From positions 1 to 8,680 of the forward strand of contig CAZDHT010000237.1 in assembly GCA_964505325.1 (NCBI GenBank): DNA of 8,680 nucleotides, read 5' to 3'. The stretch's first letter is position 1; each line of letters starts with the position of its first letter. A program made the position numbers and the translations under genes. Under the pieces are notes generated by a model. It did not search any database and was not told the DNA's origin. It saw only the letters and a list, made by a program, of their open reading frames with translations. The stretch comes from CAZDHT01 sp964505325 (GTDB lineage Bacteria > Planctomycetota > PUPC01). Shown here piece by piece: positions 8,001-8,680 of the stretch.

Positions 8001-8294
8001 CGGTGCGCCGGTGAGGACCCGTGCGGTGTCGCCTTTGACTTCCTGGATGAACGTCCCGCAGGCAACGTAGGCCGTGCCCTTGCTGTCGACGACGACGACG
8101 CCGGACGCGCCGCCCTCGAACTTCGGCCCCTGGAGAAACCATCGCACGGTGGGCGAGCCGCAGAAGCTCTTCGCCTGCCAGTCGTCGACGTCATCGATTG
8201 GAATCCATCGCTGCGCCGCCACAGACGGAATCGATAGCGCGCACAGAAGAACTGCCGGCAATAACGCCGCCCCGAATGCCTTTTGCAGGTTCAT
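5022..8294 (-). CDS. Large exported protein with two beta-propellers, an Ig-like domain and a C-terminal jelly-roll
   Basis: This is a 1,090-residue protein from the ATG at 8294; a GTG at 8297 would add one residue and is numbered 1 here. GGAGG lies 9 bases before the ATG. Residues 1-28 are a Sec signal peptide ending SVAA. Residues 60-370 are NHL-type propeller blades, for example ARFARSQGRASGMAYDGKGNIYIAD at 220-244 and GVDRWGNVYVSGGGSTIRIV at 348-367. Residues 425-815 form a second propeller with near-repeats HPSIAFGRGVYLIVWQE, APAVAFCGGRFLVAWSDYR and NPAVASNGKGQALVVWQDYR about 54 residues apart. Residues 823-918 resemble a bacterial Ig-like domain (MIVGFDEPVDPASAAEVGNYAI). Residues 990-1075 match the jelly-roll tail common in planctomycete secreted proteins (IDSNDDNRTWLNGK, LKKGWNQLTIQVGNW). 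No catalytic site is evident; glycan or protein binding outside the cell is likely. It is convergent with the lyase-like gene, so not in its operon. Confidence 0.82.
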   Translation of the reverse strand: MNLQKAFGAALLPAVLLCALSIPSVAAQRWIPIDDVDDWQAKSFCGSPTVRWFLQGPKFEGGASGVVVVDSKGTAYVACGTFIQEVKGDTARVLTGAPGITGNTDGPPGQATFGNAIDLAMASDDLMYVVDAASFTLRKLERKDGVWHTSTVAGTPRVKGHRDGRGREVLFTNPFESLIVTEKGVVYLCDGDWLRKVENGLVTTLNAGNGYVNGPVKKARFARSQGRASGMAYDGKGNIYIADKVNMAIRKFDLKTGEVTTLAGVLPGQPKDRPRDGKALDARFHPGGGPNIAFYDRVHDLLIVRSDDEAGIRVIKDGWVKTFGGVPGRRTKSEGPWREVSGGVPLGVDRWGNVYVSGGGSTIRIVSKKGSQGPPAETAGGRVAREPAPALEWPKRPDGFGKLTTIAPRLSMGEAISLPRSKLLHQRHPSIAFGRGVYLIVWQEGFNGLGHDSNIMGLRIAADGKPIDKTPFVIGAAASVQEAPAVAFCGGRFLVAWSDYRMGGHADVYARFVSANPAERRAGEIYIAGGKGGQTNPAVASNGKGQALVVWQDYRSGDDYGVYGARIDTRTGKVLDKGGFEILPRGERPKVVRVGGRYLVIQKYYAALVDDDGKVTETQRLYSPGNVCPPAVAVAWGRAHLFLNFVPWPDPWGWGGNGGVLGVRVGPDGRSAEPHIPGSFKRHLALAADGKLPNGIDAARWRNHHGWPMGMPGGFKNTHEGTWPSGSPAAAFNGTSLIAVWPRAQLMDRRRLANRDLYLRRTYKDWAFVDKHKIKLVGGPTEETNPVLCAGKQGDALLAYEKVEPAGVGIVCRLIREQPDTQGPRVAWTAPLSDTRMIVGFDEPVDPASAAEVGNYAIKGIQVKAAEFVSDGRAQQREVILTTEPQTRGKTYSLRVQGVRDRSRAANVTEVQLFEYLAKPGTFERSRFVARWAVKGPFNRDWTQTPVDPKTVHPTPGQDGWKAAACNGGVVLDFRRAVAGLEGKSAVANTYVFSHRPRPVIVRIDSNDDNRTWLNGKVINADLLPPGQGRGFHDRTNEAPAQLKKGWNQLTIQVGNWVGKWQLALQVTDLDKQPIQDLTWQLANPFNAER

Positions 8295-8350
8295 CACTTT
8301 CGGCCTCCATCGTCAATGCCCCGGCCGGTCCAGGCTGTCGTGTGCTTCGT

Positions 8351-8378
8351 ACTATAAGGGATTGCACCGAGAACACAA
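8351..8378 (-). promoter_or_regulatory. Sigma70-like promoter of the double-propeller gene
   Basis: On the minus strand TTGTGT (8378-8373; three of six matches to TTGACA) is followed after 16 bases by TATAGT (8356-8351; five of six matches to TATAAT). The predicted start near 8344 leaves a leader of about 50 bases before the gene. It is a reasonable but unproven promoter. Confidence 0.45.
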
Positions 8379-8459
8379 GCAGGAACCGTGCGCCTGACCG
8401 TGCCTTACGATGCGGGAGGCGCAGATGCGGGCATTCCTGTGCAATCCACATGCAGGTAC

Positions 8460-8465
8460 GGAGGG
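8460..8465 (+). promoter_or_regulatory. Shine-Dalgarno site of the lipoprotein gene
   Basis: GGAGGG lies 6 bases before the ATG at 8472. This near-consensus site at ideal spacing is the main support for this start. I could not find a convincing plus-strand promoter between 8298 and 8459. Confidence 0.6.
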
Positions 8466-8471
8466 CGACTC

Positions 8472-8680
8472 ATGGGTACGACCGTTCGAATGCTGCTTGT
8501 GCTGGCCGTGTTGCCTTTGCTCGGCTGTCACATTCCGCCGCCGAGCGGCGGGAATGACTCGTCGGCCGCTGCAACGTCCAAGAACAGTCTCGTGATTCAC
8601 GCGACACGAGATTACTGGGACAGGCCTATGCACTTGACTCCAGTTACCACAATATGTGAGACTGGGGGGTGTCCTCGTAC
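8472..8680 (+). CDS. Predicted lipoprotein, N-terminal part (runs off the window)
   Basis: An open frame of 69 codons runs to the window end without a stop. It begins MGTTVRMLLVLAVLPLLGC, a short basic n-region, a hydrophobic core and a lipobox (Leu-Leu-Gly-Cys) with the lipid-accepting cysteine at residue 19. A Pro/Gly/Ser/Ala-rich linker follows (about 21-36), as is usual between the lipid anchor and the mature domain. Residues 38-69 (SLVIHATRDYWDRPMHL, then a C-x4-C pair at 62 and 67) match no family I recognise. It should be membrane-anchored on the periplasmic or outer face. It is divergent from the double-propeller gene. The final 100 bases are about 52% GC by my count, clearly lower than the large genes here. 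Function is unknown from this fragment. Confidence 0.7.
   Translation, partial: MGTTVRMLLVLAVLPLLGCHIPPPSGGNDSSAAATSKNSLVIHATRDYWDRPMHLTPVTTICETGGCPR

Noticed and set aside
5979..8237. A 752-codon open frame on the plus strand opposite the double-propeller gene
   Set aside because: This has the same mirror-frame cause. It has no ribosome site or domain pattern, whereas the minus strand encodes clear propeller repeats.
1..8680. Mobile elements, CRISPR arrays, tRNA or rRNA genes
   Set aside because: I saw no spaced direct repeats, transposase or integrase motifs, terminal inverted repeats, or tRNA/rRNA signature sequences.

Overview
The window is GC-rich and densely coding. Its gene content (a secreted polysaccharide-lyase-like protein, a GH88 unsaturated glycuronidase, an aldo/keto reductase, and a very large secreted protein with two beta-propellers and a C-terminal jelly-roll) resembles environmental Planctomycetes or related PVC-group heterotrophs. 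That placement is an inference from gene style. No rRNA, tRNA, CRISPR array, transposase or integrase is visible.

Layout. Bases 1-1851 (minus strand) form a compact operon read right to left. It starts with a possible 30-codon leader ORF (1851-1759). Next comes a tiny secreted ankyrin-type ORF (1762-1598) that seems to have lost its end to a one-base frameshift. A GH88-family hydrolase (1521-295) and an aldo/keto reductase cut by the window edge (283-1) follow. Bases 1852-1995 are a divergent control region with two overlapping sigma70-like promoters, one per direction. Bases 1996-4956 (plus) encode a 986-residue exported protein resembling the PcRGLX/YetA (PL26-type) exo-rhamnogalacturonan lyases, with a C-terminal FN3-like domain. 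A 65-base gap separates it from a convergent 1,090-residue exported NHL/beta-propeller protein (8294-5022, minus). Upstream of that gene is its probable promoter. The window ends in the first 69 codons of a divergent lipoprotein gene (8472 onward, plus).

How the genes may work together. A lyase of this kind leaves a 4,5-unsaturated uronic acid on its product, and GH88 enzymes remove that residue. The divergent pair at 1996 and 1521 therefore reads as a small pectin or rhamnogalacturonan (or other uronate polymer) unit: export the lyase, take up the unsaturated oligosaccharide, remove the unsaturated sugar inside the cell. The aldo/keto reductase could act on a released keto or aldehyde sugar. 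The large propeller protein has no obvious catalytic domain and may be a surface or secreted binding protein. The substrate is not proven by the sequence. I saw no clearly new defence or mobile system; the most unusual points are the apparent Asp-to-Asn change at a catalytic position of the GH88 protein, the broken ankyrin mini-gene, and the arrangement of the divergent control region.
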